Below, piece by piece: positions 29,445 through 39,532 of a stretch of DNA of 64,000 nt. Both the position numbers and the translations under genes were made by a program. Position 1 is the stretch's first letter. Each line of letters begins with the position of its first letter. The notes beneath the pieces are model-generated. The model made no database searches and was not told the origin of the DNA. It was given only the letters and a program-made list of their open reading frames with translations. This stretch comes from Thiocapsa imhoffii (GTDB lineage Bacteria > Pseudomonadota > Gammaproteobacteria > Chromatiales > Chromatiaceae). The stretch is taken from NCBI RefSeq assembly GCF_016583985.1, contig NZ_NRSD01000012.1, positions 62,001 to 126,000 on the forward strand, given 5' to 3'.

Positions 29445-30575
29445 ATGGCAAAACGTGATTATTACGAGGTTCTCGGCGTTCCCCGCAACGCGAGCGAGGC
29501 CGATCTGAAGAAGGCTTTTCGCCGTTTGGCGATGAAGTATCACCCAGACCGCAACAGCGGTGATCTGGATACCGAGGCAAAGTTCAAGGAAGCCAAACTG
29601 GCCTATGACGTCCTGAGTGACCCTCGTAAACGTTCCGCATACGATCAGTTTGGTCATGCGGGGGTCGATGCCGGTGGTCCAGGAGGCTTCGGCGGCGCCG
29701 GCGATCCGGGCGGCTTCTCCGATATCTTCGGCGACGTCTTCGGCGACATCTTCGGCGGACGCGCCGGTGGACGGCGGACGCAGCGTGGTGTCGATCTGCG
29801 CTACGACCTCTCGCTCAGTCTTGAAGACGCGGTCTCCGGCACGGAAGTGAAGATCCGTCTTCCGGTGTTGGTCGACTGTCAATTTTGTGGCGGCACGGGT
29901 GCAAAACCGGGCACCCAGCCCAAGACCTGTACCACCTGCGGTGGGAAAGGTCAGGTACGGATGCAGCAGGGCTTTTTCTCGATCCAGCAGACCTGTCCAA
30001 CCTGTCGTGGGACCGGGACAGTCATCGAAGAGGCCTGTAGCCATTGTCGCGGTCGCGGCCGCCTCCAAGAGGAGAAAACGCTCTCGGTGCGCGTTCCCGC
30101 GGGGGTGGATACGGGGGATCGCATTAGACTCGCCGGAGAGGGCGAACGTGGTGACTTCGGGGGGCCACCGGGCGATCTCTATGTGCAGATCCAGGTCACG
30201 AAACACCCCATCTTCACGCGCGAGGACAGCGACCTTTATTGCGAGGTCCCCATCGGCTTCGTGGCGGCGGCGCTCGGGGGCGAAATCGAGGTGCCAACCC
30301 TCGACGGTAAGGTCGTGCTGAAGATTCCCGCCGGGACGCAGACCGGAAAGATGTTCCGGGTGCGGGGTAAGGGCGTGAAGCCGGTCCGGGGCACGGCGAC
30401 CGGTGATCTCATCTGTCGGGTGGCGGTGGAGACACCGGTGAATTTGACCGAGCGCCAGAAAGAACTCTTACGTGAGTTCGAGACCAGTATGCAAGAAGGT
30501 GGCTCCCGGCATAGCCCGCAGTCACACTCCTGGCTTGATAGCGTGAAGAGCTTCCTGGATAAGATTGGACTCTGA
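29445..30575 (+). CDS. dnaJ: Chaperone protein DnaJ (Hsp40)
   Basis: 376 aa. J domain with the HPD motif in MKYHPDRN, a Gly/Phe-rich linker, four CxxCxGxG zinc repeats (first CQFCGGTG, third CPTCRGTG) and the C-terminal client-binding domains. It stimulates DnaK ATPase activity and delivers clients. The ATG at 29445 was chosen as the start of the conserved [12 protein letters not shown]. Confidence 0.97.
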   Translation: MAKRDYYEVLGVPRNASEADLKKAFRRLAMKYHPDRNSGDLDTEAKFKEAKLAYDVLSDPRKRSAYDQFGHAGVDAGGPGGFGGAGDPGGFSDIFGDVFGDIFGGRAGGRRTQRGVDLRYDLSLSLEDAVSGTEVKIRLPVLVDCQFCGGTGAKPGTQPKTCTTCGGKGQVRMQQGFFSIQQTCPTCRGTGTVIEEACSHCRGRGRLQEEKTLSVRVPAGVDTGDRIRLAGEGERGDFGGPPGDLYVQIQVTKHPIFTREDSDLYCEVPIGFVAAALGGEIEVPTLDGKVVLKIPAGTQTGKMFRVRGKGVKPVRGTATGDLICRVAVETPVNLTERQKELLREFETSMQEGGSRHSPQSHSWLDSVKSFLDKIGL

Positions 30576-30690
30576 GGGGCGCATGCGACGGGCGCTGCGC
30601 GCCCACGCTCGGCCAGCGCAACCGGGTGTGTCCACCCGCGCCTGTGCGGGCGCGCACGCGTCCCGCCACCAGGCCGCAACGCGGAGATGA

Positions 30691-31512
<822 letters not shown>

Positions 31513-31559
31513 ACCGACCCATGTCTGCGATCCGATCAATTCAGCAAGGACGAGGCAAG

Positions 31560-32441
31560 ATGCGCGCGCAGATCAAGCCGGATTCAACCAGTCAATGTTC
31601 TCGCACTCGCTGCAATCGGACCGCGGGGTCCTGGTGCGTGCGCTCCGGCCTGTGGAGTCTGCCACGGGCCATGCTGGTTCTGTCACTCCTCCTGGCCATC
31701 CTCATCGGTTGCGCGACGGCGCCCGAGACCGGGCGCCGGCAAGTGTTGCTGATCGACACGGCCGAGGAGGCGCGGATGGGCCTCCAGGCCTTTCAACAGA
31801 TCAAGCAGCAACAGACGATATCCAAGAACCAACGGGCGAATGCCCAGTTACAAGCAGTCGGCAAACGGATTGCCAGTGTCGTCAACATGCCCAACGCGAG
31901 TTGGGAGTTCGTTCTCTTCGAAGCAGACGAACCCAATGCCTTTGCCCTGCCAGGCGGAAAGATTGGCGTCAACACGGGCATCTTGCCCATCACCAAGAAC
32001 GAGGCGGGGCTGGCCACCGTGCTGGCGCACGAGATCGCCCATGTGACCGCGCGCCACGGCGCGGAACGTCTCTCGCACGGGATGTTGGTGCAACTCGGCG
32101 GGACCGCCCTGTCGGGCGCGCTCGGCGGGCAAGCGGCGGCAACCCGCGATGTGGTGATGCAGGCGTATGGTATCGGCAGTCAGCTGGGGGTGATGTTGCC
32201 TTACTCCCGGATGCAGGAATACGAAGCCGACCGTATCGGACTCCTCTACATGGCGCGCGCTGGTTTTGATCCGCGCGAAGCGACTGGCTTTTGGGAGCGT
32301 TTTCAGGACTACAACCGCAGCCGGGGAGGGGGGCGCACACCGGAATTCCTCAGCACCCATCCGGTCGATCGCAGCCGCATCGAGCAGCTCCAGGGCCTGA
32401 TGCCGCAAGCCATGGCCGAGTACGAGCGTTTCCGGCGTTGA
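31560..32441 (+). CDS. M48-family metallopeptidase lipoprotein (LoiP/YcaL-like)
   Basis: 293 aa from the ATG at 31560, preceded by AAGGACGAGG. A hydrophobic segment LVLSLLLAILIGC with a lipobox Cys suggests an outer-membrane or periplasmic lipoprotein. The zinc motif is AHEIAHVTARH (HExxH), with a downstream YEADRIGL (third ligand Glu). Small M48 proteins of this type act in envelope quality control. A second start at 31671 would give a shorter signal without positive charges, so it is less likely. Confidence 0.88.
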   Translation: MRAQIKPDSTSQCSRTRCNRTAGSWCVRSGLWSLPRAMLVLSLLLAILIGCATAPETGRRQVLLIDTAEEARMGLQAFQQIKQQQTISKNQRANAQLQAVGKRIASVVNMPNASWEFVLFEADEPNAFALPGGKIGVNTGILPITKNEAGLATVLAHEIAHVTARHGAERLSHGMLVQLGGTALSGALGGQAAATRDVVMQAYGIGSQLGVMLPYSRMQEYEADRIGLLYMARAGFDPREATGFWERFQDYNRSRGGGRTPEFLSTHPVDRSRIEQLQGLMPQAMAEYERFRR

Positions 32442-32481
32442 TGGCACCGCGCATGACGGTCGCAGCCCGCGCGAATCAGCC

Positions 32482-33648
32482 GTGAAGGGTCTCGTCGCTT
32501 TGCTGTTTGGCCTCCTGTTCATCGCAGGAGGCTTCCTGCTCTGGTTACAGTCCGACCCGGTGACCGCACCCTCTCCCGGGTTTGATCCCTTGTTGCAAGC
32601 GCTTCTCGAAGTCGATCCCGACGCGTTCGAGGCTCCCATCACGAGCGATCCACTCCTGTTCCCACGTGACCATGCCCCGCATCTGGGTGTGCGCAGTGAA
32701 ATCTGGAACCTGGTGGGTCAGTTGGTGGATGAGGATGGGCATGCCTACCCGTTTCAGTTCAGCCTGCTGCGATTCGCACTGCGGCCTGGTGCGGCCGAGC
32801 GCACCTCCAGTTGGGCAACAACCGCCGTGATGCTGTCGGGCCTGCGGCTGTATGAGCCTGATCGCTCGCGCATCCGTGTACGCACCGCGGAACGTCTCGA
32901 ACGGGATGCCTTGGGATTGGCCGGTGGCGAGAGCGTACCCGCCCGGGTGTGGGTTGCCGACTGGTCACTGACGCTCGCCTCATCCGAGGCGACCGGAACG
33001 CATCTGACCCTGAACGCCGCGGGCGAGGATCTTGGTCTCGCCCTAGAGCTCTCTGGCTCCATTGCGCCGATCGCTTTGGGAGAACTGGGGTTATTCGGAC
33101 GTGAAGGGGGCGCTGGATTCCAAGGCTATCTGCTGCCCCGATTGTCCTTGCAGGGCCGGCTCACGCGCGACAGCGAGACGGTCCCCGTCCAGGGACAGGC
33201 CTGGCTGGAGCACGGCTGGGGGAATCTAATCGGCGGGACGGGCCCCGTCGGCCTCGATCGTATCGCCTTGCAACTGACACCTGATCAAGAATTGATCTGT
33301 CTGCAGCTGCGACGTCTCGACGGCACTGGGACCCCGATCCCATCCTGCGCCCTGATTCGGGAGGATGGGGGCGTACAGCGCTTCCAGCGTCGTGAGATCC
33401 TGCTGGAACCGCGCGGGCGCTGGCGCAGTGCCGGGTCTGGATTCCAGTTTCCGGTCGCCTGGCGGCTTGCGATTCCGCTCCTGGAACTGGAACTGACACT
33501 GGACCCGCTGGTCAAGGATCAAGAGTCCGCCGGCCCGCTGCCACTCTGGAGTGGCGCCGTGCGGGTGGCGGGGCGACAGCAGGGCGTGCCGATTCAAGGA
33601 CGCGGCTGGGTCGAGGTCTCGGCGGAATCCGTCACGGAGCCTGATTGA
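32482..33648 (+). CDS. Secreted or anchored lipocalin-like (CrtC/AttH-type) protein
   Basis: 388 aa from a GTG. The N-terminal helix (GLVALLFGLLFIAGGFLLWL) is a signal anchor. The rest matches the two-domain calycin fold of the CrtC/AttH proteins, formerly annotated as predicted secreted hydrolases (SEIWNLVGQLVDEDG, GQAWLEHGWGN). This fold includes hydroxyneurosporene synthase, but the envelope location and context here do not support a carotenoid role. These genes often travel with lipoprotein-release-type ABC transporters; none is seen here. Confidence 0.78.
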   Translation: MKGLVALLFGLLFIAGGFLLWLQSDPVTAPSPGFDPLLQALLEVDPDAFEAPITSDPLLFPRDHAPHLGVRSEIWNLVGQLVDEDGHAYPFQFSLLRFALRPGAAERTSSWATTAVMLSGLRLYEPDRSRIRVRTAERLERDALGLAGGESVPARVWVADWSLTLASSEATGTHLTLNAAGEDLGLALELSGSIAPIALGELGLFGREGGAGFQGYLLPRLSLQGRLTRDSETVPVQGQAWLEHGWGNLIGGTGPVGLDRIALQLTPDQELICLQLRRLDGTGTPIPSCALIREDGGVQRFQRREILLEPRGRWRSAGSGFQFPVAWRLAIPLLELELTLDPLVKDQESAGPLPLWSGAVRVAGRQQGVPIQGRGWVEVSAESVTEPD

Positions 33649-33810
33649 ATCCTGGCCATGCGGCCAATGGACCGAGTTCCAGTGCCCCGAGCGGTCGGTG
33701 CGATGCGCGCGGGCAGACGCTGCTCGCACCAACCGCTCTCGAATCGGGGATATTCAGCGTGATTCTGGCCAGGACCCGATGGCCTCAACCCCAACCTCGT
33801 TAGGTTTCGT

Positions 33811-35250
33811 ATGCCGCGTGTCCCTGTCCTGATGTTGATCTGGTCCGTCGCCGTCTTCCTGATTGCTGTGTTGATCAGCGGCTGTGAGCCCGGTGTCTCG
33901 GAACAAAACGGTGTCTTCAAGGCCGAGGTCGGACGGGTCCCGGCGGCGGACCAGCGCCCCGGCGACCCAGAACAGGGGTATGACGCCTTATTGAATCGTG
34001 CGGTCGTCACCTGTGGTCTCCCCTATTCGGCCTATGCGAGGATGCGTGGCACCGATCCGGAAGTGGGGCCACAGTTCGCCGGGCGCACGGGGCGCAATGC
34101 CGAACTCCCCTACATGCTCACCGCGCACACCACCAGCGCGGGCGTCGAGATCGTGACCTCCAATTGCCTTGCCTGTCACGCCGCGACCATCAATGGTGAG
34201 TTGGTGATGGGACTCGGCAACGAATTCCTCGATCTGACGCAGGATCCCTTGATTGGCATCGAGGCGGCGGGCGCATTCGTGCGTCAGGGTCCCGAGGCCC
34301 AGGAGTGGCGCCGCTGGGCGGATCGGATCGGCGTGATTGCCGACTACATGATGACCGACACCGTGGGCGTGAATTCGGCGAACAATCTGACGCTCGCGCT
34401 GATGGCCCATCGTGACCCCGAGACGCTGGCCTGGTCCGAGACGCCTCTGATCGAACCGCCACCCCGCACGCCACTGCCGGTCAGTGTGCCGCCTTGGTGG
34501 AACATGGCTAAAAAGCATGCGATGTTCTACAACGCCGAGGGACGGGGTGATCATGTCCGCTACATGATCCTCGCCTCGACCACCTGTACCGATTCGGTCG
34601 CGGAGGCCGCGGAGATCGACGCCTGGTTCGTCGACGTGCGCGCCTATCTAGCGAGTCTGAGCCCGCCTCGCTATCCCTTCCCAATCGATCCGCTCCTCGC
34701 GCAAGAGGGCGCGACCGTTTTCGAGAACACCTGTCGCGAATGTCATGGAACCTACGGCGCCACGCCGAGCTATCCAAATCGAGTGATCGCGCTGGGAAAG
34801 GTGAAGACCGATCCCGAACTGGCCCGCAAAGGGTTCAGTGATGCCAATCGGTTCCTCGATTGGTTCGGCCGCTCCTTCTACGGCGAGCTCTCGCAAGCCG
34901 CGCCAGCGCTGGGTTATATTGCTCCACCTCTCGATGGGGTGTGGGCCACCGCCCCTTATCTGCACAACGGCTCGGTCCCAACCCTCGCCGCCCTCCTCGA
35001 GAGCGGGACCCGCCCGACCTACTGGGAGTTCGACCGTGAAGGCGATGAGCAGCCGGCGTTCGATCCGGTTAACGTGGGCTGGACCTATCGGGTACGAGAG
35101 ACCGGGAAGGCGGGGGCCATGAGTTGGGACGAACGAAACCGCATCTACGACACCAGCCGACCGGGCTACGGCAATCAGGGACATTCCTTCGGCGATGAGT
35201 TGTCAACGGCCGAGCGGCAGGCCTTGATCGAGTACCTCAAGACCCTGTGA
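33811..35250 (+). CDS. Di-heme c-type cytochrome lipoprotein, RoxA/peroxidase-like
   Basis: 479 aa. Signal with a lipobox at VLISGCEP (Cys25). Two heme-binding sites are visible: SNCLACHAAT (about residue 115) and NTCRECHGTY (about 310). The later YLHNGSVPTLAALLE stretch is typical of the cytochrome peroxidase-like/rubber-oxygenase (RoxA) superfamily. Periplasmic electron transfer or peroxide/organic oxidation is likely; the substrate is not evident. It stands alone between the calycin gene and the tRNA. Confidence 0.82.
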   Translation: MPRVPVLMLIWSVAVFLIAVLISGCEPGVSEQNGVFKAEVGRVPAADQRPGDPEQGYDALLNRAVVTCGLPYSAYARMRGTDPEVGPQFAGRTGRNAELPYMLTAHTTSAGVEIVTSNCLACHAATINGELVMGLGNEFLDLTQDPLIGIEAAGAFVRQGPEAQEWRRWADRIGVIADYMMTDTVGVNSANNLTLALMAHRDPETLAWSETPLIEPPPRTPLPVSVPPWWNMAKKHAMFYNAEGRGDHVRYMILASTTCTDSVAEAAEIDAWFVDVRAYLASLSPPRYPFPIDPLLAQEGATVFENTCRECHGTYGATPSYPNRVIALGKVKTDPELARKGFSDANRFLDWFGRSFYGELSQAAPALGYIAPPLDGVWATAPYLHNGSVPTLAALLESGTRPTYWEFDREGDEQPAFDPVNVGWTYRVRETGKAGAMSWDERNRIYDTSRPGYGNQGHSFGDELSTAERQALIEYLKTL

Positions 35251-35327
35251 ACAACGCGCGGCTCAGGATTTGGGACTGCAGGCGAATGAGTTCGGTGTGA
35301 GCGGATCGAGGCGAAGTAAAAAAAGAC

Positions 35328-35356
35328 TTGCATCCCAGGGGATAAGTTTTTATGAT
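35328..35356 (+). promoter_or_regulatory. Promoter of the initiator tRNA gene
   Basis: TTGCAT at 35328-35333, 17-bp spacer, TATGAT at 35351-35356, with a GCTCGG discriminator typical of stable-RNA promoters. The mature tRNA begins 12 bp downstream. Confidence 0.75.
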
Positions 35357-35367
35357 GCTCGGACAGT

Positions 35368-35444
<77 letters not shown>

Positions 35445-35447
35445 TAT

Positions 35448-35487
35448 AAAAAAAGGGCTTACGGTTAATTACCGTAAGCCCTTTTTT
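35448..35487 (+). terminator. Rho-independent terminator after tRNA-fMet
   Basis: Stem AAAGGGCTTACGGT / ACCGTAAGCCCTTT with a TAATT loop and a run of six T on the downstream side; the A-tract before it makes it bidirectional. Confidence 0.93.
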
Positions 35488-35579
35488 GTTGCTCGCGAAT
35501 CATGTAAGTGCTCTTGAGCCGAGGCGCGCTCGGTGAGGGTGACGCCCTGCCACTTAGCGATGAAGTCATCCGGGGACAT
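35469..35579 (-). pseudogene. 5' remnant of an N-6 DNA methylase gene (inverted piece)
   Basis: From the ATG at 35579, preceded by a perfect AAGGAGG, the peptide [20 protein letters not shown] then AQEHL matches the invariant N-terminus of large N-6 DNA methylases of type IIG/DISARM-like systems. After AQEHL the similarity stops and the frame runs into the tRNA terminator. The next residues of the same conserved block lie on the opposite strand at 35653-35709 (separate entry). Confidence 0.6.
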
Positions 35580-35652
35580 GGGTATTCCTCCTTGCGATCG
35601 ACCACCCGACACGTTTCGGCCGCGTCTCCGCGTTGCCGAAATTTGCTTACAC

Positions 35653-35709
35653 CAGCACTTCATCGACCTCTGCCGGATGCTCGGGGAGCAGACCCCGAAG
35701 GACGCCTTC
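35653..35709 (+). pseudogene. Second piece of the methylase remnant
   Basis: The plus strand encodes [19 protein letters not shown], the direct continuation of the methylase N-terminus whose first 22 codons lie inverted at 35514-35579. The frame then stops at a TGA near 35728. After it, an unassigned frame to 35860 (ends [11 protein letters not shown]) may be a further fragment. Confidence 0.55.
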
Positions 35710-35895
35710 ACGGATCGGAGCAATTGAGATTGATCAAGCGTTTAAGGGCTCCGACGGTGAAGAAAAGCCAGCGCACGAGTTTAGTGAGTTTGAAGTGGAG
35801 CTGAATCAGCTGATCCGTAAGCATTTCCCGCATTGGGGTGCGAAGGATCTGCTCGGCTAGGTACCGGGCATGATACGTGCTGCAGGGTTTGGTAC

Positions 35896-35918
35896 GTGCT
35901 GCAGTGCAGCACGTACGA
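35896..35918. repeat. Left copy of a 23-bp palindromic repeat bounding the LicD island
   Basis: GTGCTGCAGTGCAGCACGTACGA; its core is a perfect palindrome (GTGCTGCA/TGCAGCAC). A partial copy lies just before it (35875-35885). It recurs with two changes at 40897-40919, directly after the flippase gene. Confidence 0.7.
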
Positions 35919-35950
35919 TGTTCGATGCGGCAACATGCGCGGGAGCGATC

Positions 35951-36838
35951 ATGAACGAGGTGGTGAATACAGAGTCTCAGAATCCGGCATTTCATGACGC
36001 CATTTTGATGATGCTGGTGGACTTAGATCAACTTTGCCGAGCCAACAATCTAAATTACCAATTGGCTGCAGGGACGTTATTAGGTGCGGTTCGCGAGCAA
36101 CGTATTATCGGCTGGGACAAAGATGCCGATATTTGCATGCTTCGTGCTGAGTTTGAACGTTTCATGCCTGCTGCCGAGAGCCAGCTGCCCGAGAAGTATT
36201 TCTTGCAGCATCAAGGCAGCGAATCCTCAATGTTTTCTTTAGTGACCAAACTTCGACTGCGGGGCACGAGACGTGTATTCGCAGGTCGACGCGAGACCTC
36301 GAACACTCGTTCTGAGGGACATAAAATGCACGAAGGCATAGCGGTGGACATATTTCCCTTTGACGCTGTGCAACCCAATACAGCTGCTGGCCGCTTGCAC
36401 ATGTGGCTCTGTGCGAACCTAAAACCTTTGTTAATACTTCGAAGCGTCGGTGATGCGAAATTGATCATGGGCGCAAATAAGCCGCTTTGGTTTAGAGCCA
36501 TAGCTTGGCTTTGCTATCAGCCGTTACGCTTGTTCCCTAAGCGACACATTATGGCGAGCTACCGCTGGCTGGTCACCTATTACAGTAGGAAGCAACAGCC
36601 GACCGGTTTTGTTGCCTGCTTAGTTTCCCTTCCGCGTAAATCGTCAGCGCGCTTGCCGCGCATTCGTCCGCTGCACTCCTTACAACATACCGTGCTGGGT
36701 AAGCTTGGGGAGCACGAGTTTCCTTTGCCACACAATTACCACGAGGTTCTGAAAAACTTGTACGGCAACTATGTGGAGCCGCCGCCAAAGTCTGAGCGTA
36801 AGCTTGGAATTACTGTCGATTTTGCTGCAACTGATTAA
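35951..36838 (+). CDS. LicD-family phosphotransferase
   Basis: 295 aa; GGGAG lies 6 bases before the ATG. The LicD pattern is clear: YQLAAGTLLGAVREQRIIGWDKDADICM (shown in part), with the acidic GWDKDADI that binds metal, and EGIAVDIFPFDAV. Family members add phosphocholine or similar phospho-substituents to cell-surface glycans. The codon and base use is visibly more AT-rich than the flanks. It is convergent with the large fusion protein, overlapping at the 3' ends by about 29 bp. Confidence 0.82.
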   Translation: MNEVVNTESQNPAFHDAILMMLVDLDQLCRANNLNYQLAAGTLLGAVREQRIIGWDKDADICMLRAEFERFMPAAESQLPEKYFLQHQGSESSMFSLVTKLRLRGTRRVFAGRRETSNTRSEGHKMHEGIAVDIFPFDAVQPNTAAGRLHMWLCANLKPLLILRSVGDAKLIMGANKPLWFRAIAWLCYQPLRLFPKRHIMASYRWLVTYYSRKQQPTGFVACLVSLPRKSSARLPRIRPLHSLQHTVLGKLGEHEFPLPHNYHEVLKNLYGNYVEPPPKSERKLGITVDFAATD

Positions 36839-39461
36839 AATTTAGCCACTGACGGAGCGAGAGAATACGCGGCTTTTCTTGATCGTAGACGCCAATGCCG
36901 ACCCAGGGTTGTACCGTTGATGTTCGACAAGAGCCAATATGCACCGAACGGTCGCCACGTTGGTGGGAAAGCTGAATATGCTCCCCAAATTTGTTGAACC
37001 TTCGACGCTCTGGAAAGCTTTCCATTGCTTCACAACGAAGGGCCGCGTCTTCAATATCTAACGGATAATTGGAGCCTTCCTCTGGCACAACAAGGTCGAA
37101 CTGGACATTTCGCGCAGCACTCGCGATAGCCTTGTCTGAAGGCCGTTTACCGGCTAATTTCATGGCTTGGTAGTGTAATTCGAGAGTTTGCCGCGCTTGG
37201 TCAGTACCGCCGAGATAGTCTGCGATATCCACCAGCTGGAAGTGAATGCGTGCACAACAAAAATGTTGGATGTGTTCTTTAAGCTCGGTGATGTAGGGGC
37301 GCTGGTGCGCAGCCGGGATTCCATTAATAAAATCTAGCACTCCGCTCATATAGGACAGCGCAATTTCCACACCGGGCGCGTGATAGCGAGCGATGGGTTC
37401 GACGTATTCACGCAAGTATTCAAGCCAGAAGGTTTCGGCTAAATTGAGGGCTGGACTGTCGGGTATTTTAGGGTGCTTGTAGCCCCCAAAAGGTACGCTG
37501 AACTTGATCGGCTGTTGGTAGCGCAATGCGAAGTTGAGTTTGCGCTGAATGTCGAGTTTGGTTTTGATGTCAGCACTGCTTCGGCGAAACGGCCGACGCA
37601 GCACGAGGTTTTGCAACCGTTGTATATGGTTCAGCTCAATAGGATTTTCCTGCCAATACAGGGGCAAGCAGGGGCTTACCGGCTGCCCTAACTGACTTTC
37701 AATAAAGTAATCCTTACTGCTAGGATTCGGTGCAATACCTCGCCATCGCTCTGCCTTCTCGGCAATGCATTGCAAAGACTCGTATACCCCTGGGAACTCC
37801 TCACGAAAGGATTTGCTCAAGCCCTTCACCAGAGACGAGAAATAGTCGCAGGGTTCGTCAAATTGAAAACGAGTGTTAAACCCGGCTGGATTCACTAATT
37901 TGTAGACAAACTTGCGACCGCCGAACCGTAGGTAGCGAACCAAAAGGGTTAAGTCGTCTGCGGGTGCCAACGTGGTGTGTGGACCATGCACCATATGTCC
38001 ATTTAAGCTGAGCCGATCGTCTGCTGGCGTGGTGAGGTGTAGGGTACTGGTAAAGTCTAAATCAACAATTGGAATGTGATCCCAAAAGCTCAAAGGTGCT
38101 TTGAGCAACTGTGAAAGTACACTTTGCCGTTGTTCTAGGGATAATGAGGGACACAGCCGCTTGTCGACAAGAATAATGTTTTTGGGGGTAGCGTCTCTAA
38201 ACGGAACACTGTCTGCCTTCAAACATTGCTGCTTCCATCGCTTGGCTAGGGTATTTAGTTCATGTGGCGGTGGTTTGGCAATATGTGTCATTTCGCAGAT
38301 AGCGTTGAGTAAATCGGTTATCTGTTCGTTAAAAGGATATGGCTGTTGAGAAATGCTGGACTTGTGCTTATGCAGCAGCTGTTGCAGGTCATCGAGTCGC
38401 TGATTGCAGCGAGCCATTAACACGTCGCGAATGGCAAGGTGATCAGTGCTATTGCTCAGTTGGCGAAGCAAGTCATAGAGCCGAATACCTCGTTTAGCTT
38501 CCAGTAGCAGTTGCTTTCTATTTTGCTCAATGAGGCGTGGAGCATGAGCGGGTAAATGTGTGTTGATTAGCTTGAGGACCTGGGCTTCTTGTTCTGCAGC
38601 GAGCTCCGACTCACAATATTTGACGTAAGCGCTGTGGTCTGCGAGCTGCTGAATATGATCCGGTTTTTGATTGGCGGTACGCCGATCTTTGTTGAGATTA
38701 GCGATGAAATAGCGAAGAACCGTTGGAGTAATATTCGCGTTGAGCTGTTCAATATCGGTAATGGTGTCGATGTCTTGCGCCGCAAACCGAGGAAGCACAA
38801 GGCCGTTAACGTCATCGCGTTGTTGCAGGAGCTGCCATTGTTTAACGTCTGCAGGGGCAGATGAAATTAAGGATAGTAACGACTCAGGCCAATAAACCGC
38901 GTGTGCCATTTGATGGGTTCCGGTGCCAGCTTTTGGCAAAAACCTTGTCACTAAACCCTGTGCGATATCAACTCCCACCTCTTTTGATTTAGCCTCAGGA
39001 CAGGCCCAGGGCATCGCCGCAATTGCAGGGGTTTTGGATCGGTAATTCAGGATGTCCTTTAGAGCCGAACGAGTATAGAGCGTATCTGCGAAAAGTACCC
39101 ATGTATTGCGGCGAGGCAGGAAGGTCAGTGCGCGCTGCAAGGTTTGCATCATTGTATGGTGCTCGTAATTTTCGGCAGCGGGGATTAAAGTGGGTAAGGT
39201 CCAGCGCTGTTGTGCTACGAACAGTTGGATTTGGCGTTCAACAGCAACACTTTGATAACCCAAAGCGATGGTAATGGCGTCACTGGGCTGACCCAAACTG
39301 TGAAGATGCGTTAACAGGAGCTCGAGGCTGCCTCGGTTGTCCCAAATTGGATGTAACGCCTTGTGTTTTTGCTGACCAGAAGACGCACGAAACCGTGAGC
39401 CAGTTCCAGCCGCTAGAATAAGGACTCGACTCGGGTATTTATTAAAATTAGTGATGGTCAC
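36810..39461 (-). CDS. Multidomain protein: sugar/choline nucleotidyltransferase fused to kinase-like domain and an unknown C-terminal domain
   Basis: 883 aa. Residues about 10-230 are a nucleotidyltransferase of the LicC/MobA type (RVLILAAGTGSRFRASSG, then KHKALHPI). Residues about 270-500 look like an aminoglycoside/choline kinase fold, with a loop VPFRDATPKNIILVD and a metal-binding VDLDFTS. From about 510 on there is an unassigned region, with IKFSVPFGGYKHPKIPDSP and LREYVEPIARYHAPGVEIAL as its most distinctive parts. LicC and LicA functions (activation and phosphorylation of choline) next to LicD suggest a phosphocholine-like decoration pathway in one polypeptide. The kinase assignment rests on weak motifs. 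Confidence 0.68.
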   Translation of the reverse strand: MTITNFNKYPSRVLILAAGTGSRFRASSGQQKHKALHPIWDNRGSLELLLTHLHSLGQPSDAITIALGYQSVAVERQIQLFVAQQRWTLPTLIPAAENYEHHTMMQTLQRALTFLPRRNTWVLFADTLYTRSALKDILNYRSKTPAIAAMPWACPEAKSKEVGVDIAQGLVTRFLPKAGTGTHQMAHAVYWPESLLSLISSAPADVKQWQLLQQRDDVNGLVLPRFAAQDIDTITDIEQLNANITPTVLRYFIANLNKDRRTANQKPDHIQQLADHSAYVKYCESELAAEQEAQVLKLINTHLPAHAPRLIEQNRKQLLLEAKRGIRLYDLLRQLSNSTDHLAIRDVLMARCNQRLDDLQQLLHKHKSSISQQPYPFNEQITDLLNAICEMTHIAKPPPHELNTLAKRWKQQCLKADSVPFRDATPKNIILVDKRLCPSLSLEQRQSVLSQLLKAPLSFWDHIPIVDLDFTSTLHLTTPADDRLSLNGHMVHGPHTTLAPADDLTLLVRYLRFGGRKFVYKLVNPAGFNTRFQFDEPCDYFSSLVKGLSKSFREEFPGVYESLQCIAEKAERWRGIAPNPSSKDYFIESQLGQPVSPCLPLYWQENPIELNHIQRLQNLVLRRPFRRSSADIKTKLDIQRKLNFALRYQQPIKFSVPFGGYKHPKIPDSPALNLAETFWLEYLREYVEPIARYHAPGVEIALSYMSGVLDFINGIPAAHQRPYITELKEHIQHFCCARIHFQLVDIADYLGGTDQARQTLELHYQAMKLAGKRPSDKAIASAARNVQFDLVVPEEGSNYPLDIEDAALRCEAMESFPERRRFNKFGEHIQLSHQRGDRSVHIGSCRTSTVQPWVGIGVYDQEKPRILSLRQWLNFNQLQQNRQ

Positions 39462-39532
39462 TTGTATTCGCTGTTTACTGAGTTTGAACTTTAGCTAGTT
39501 TAGAGTAAAAGGGTATTTAGCCCCAACTAAAT

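Noticed and set aside
29211..30206. Minus-strand frame opposite dnaJ (331 codons)
   Set aside because: Almost all of it is antisense to dnaJ; only its last 30 codons, outside dnaJ, look coding and they match nothing.
32482..33648. Carotenoid hydratase CrtC
   Set aside because: The calycin fold is shared, but the membrane anchor and the absence of other crt genes point to the broader secreted lipocalin-like family.
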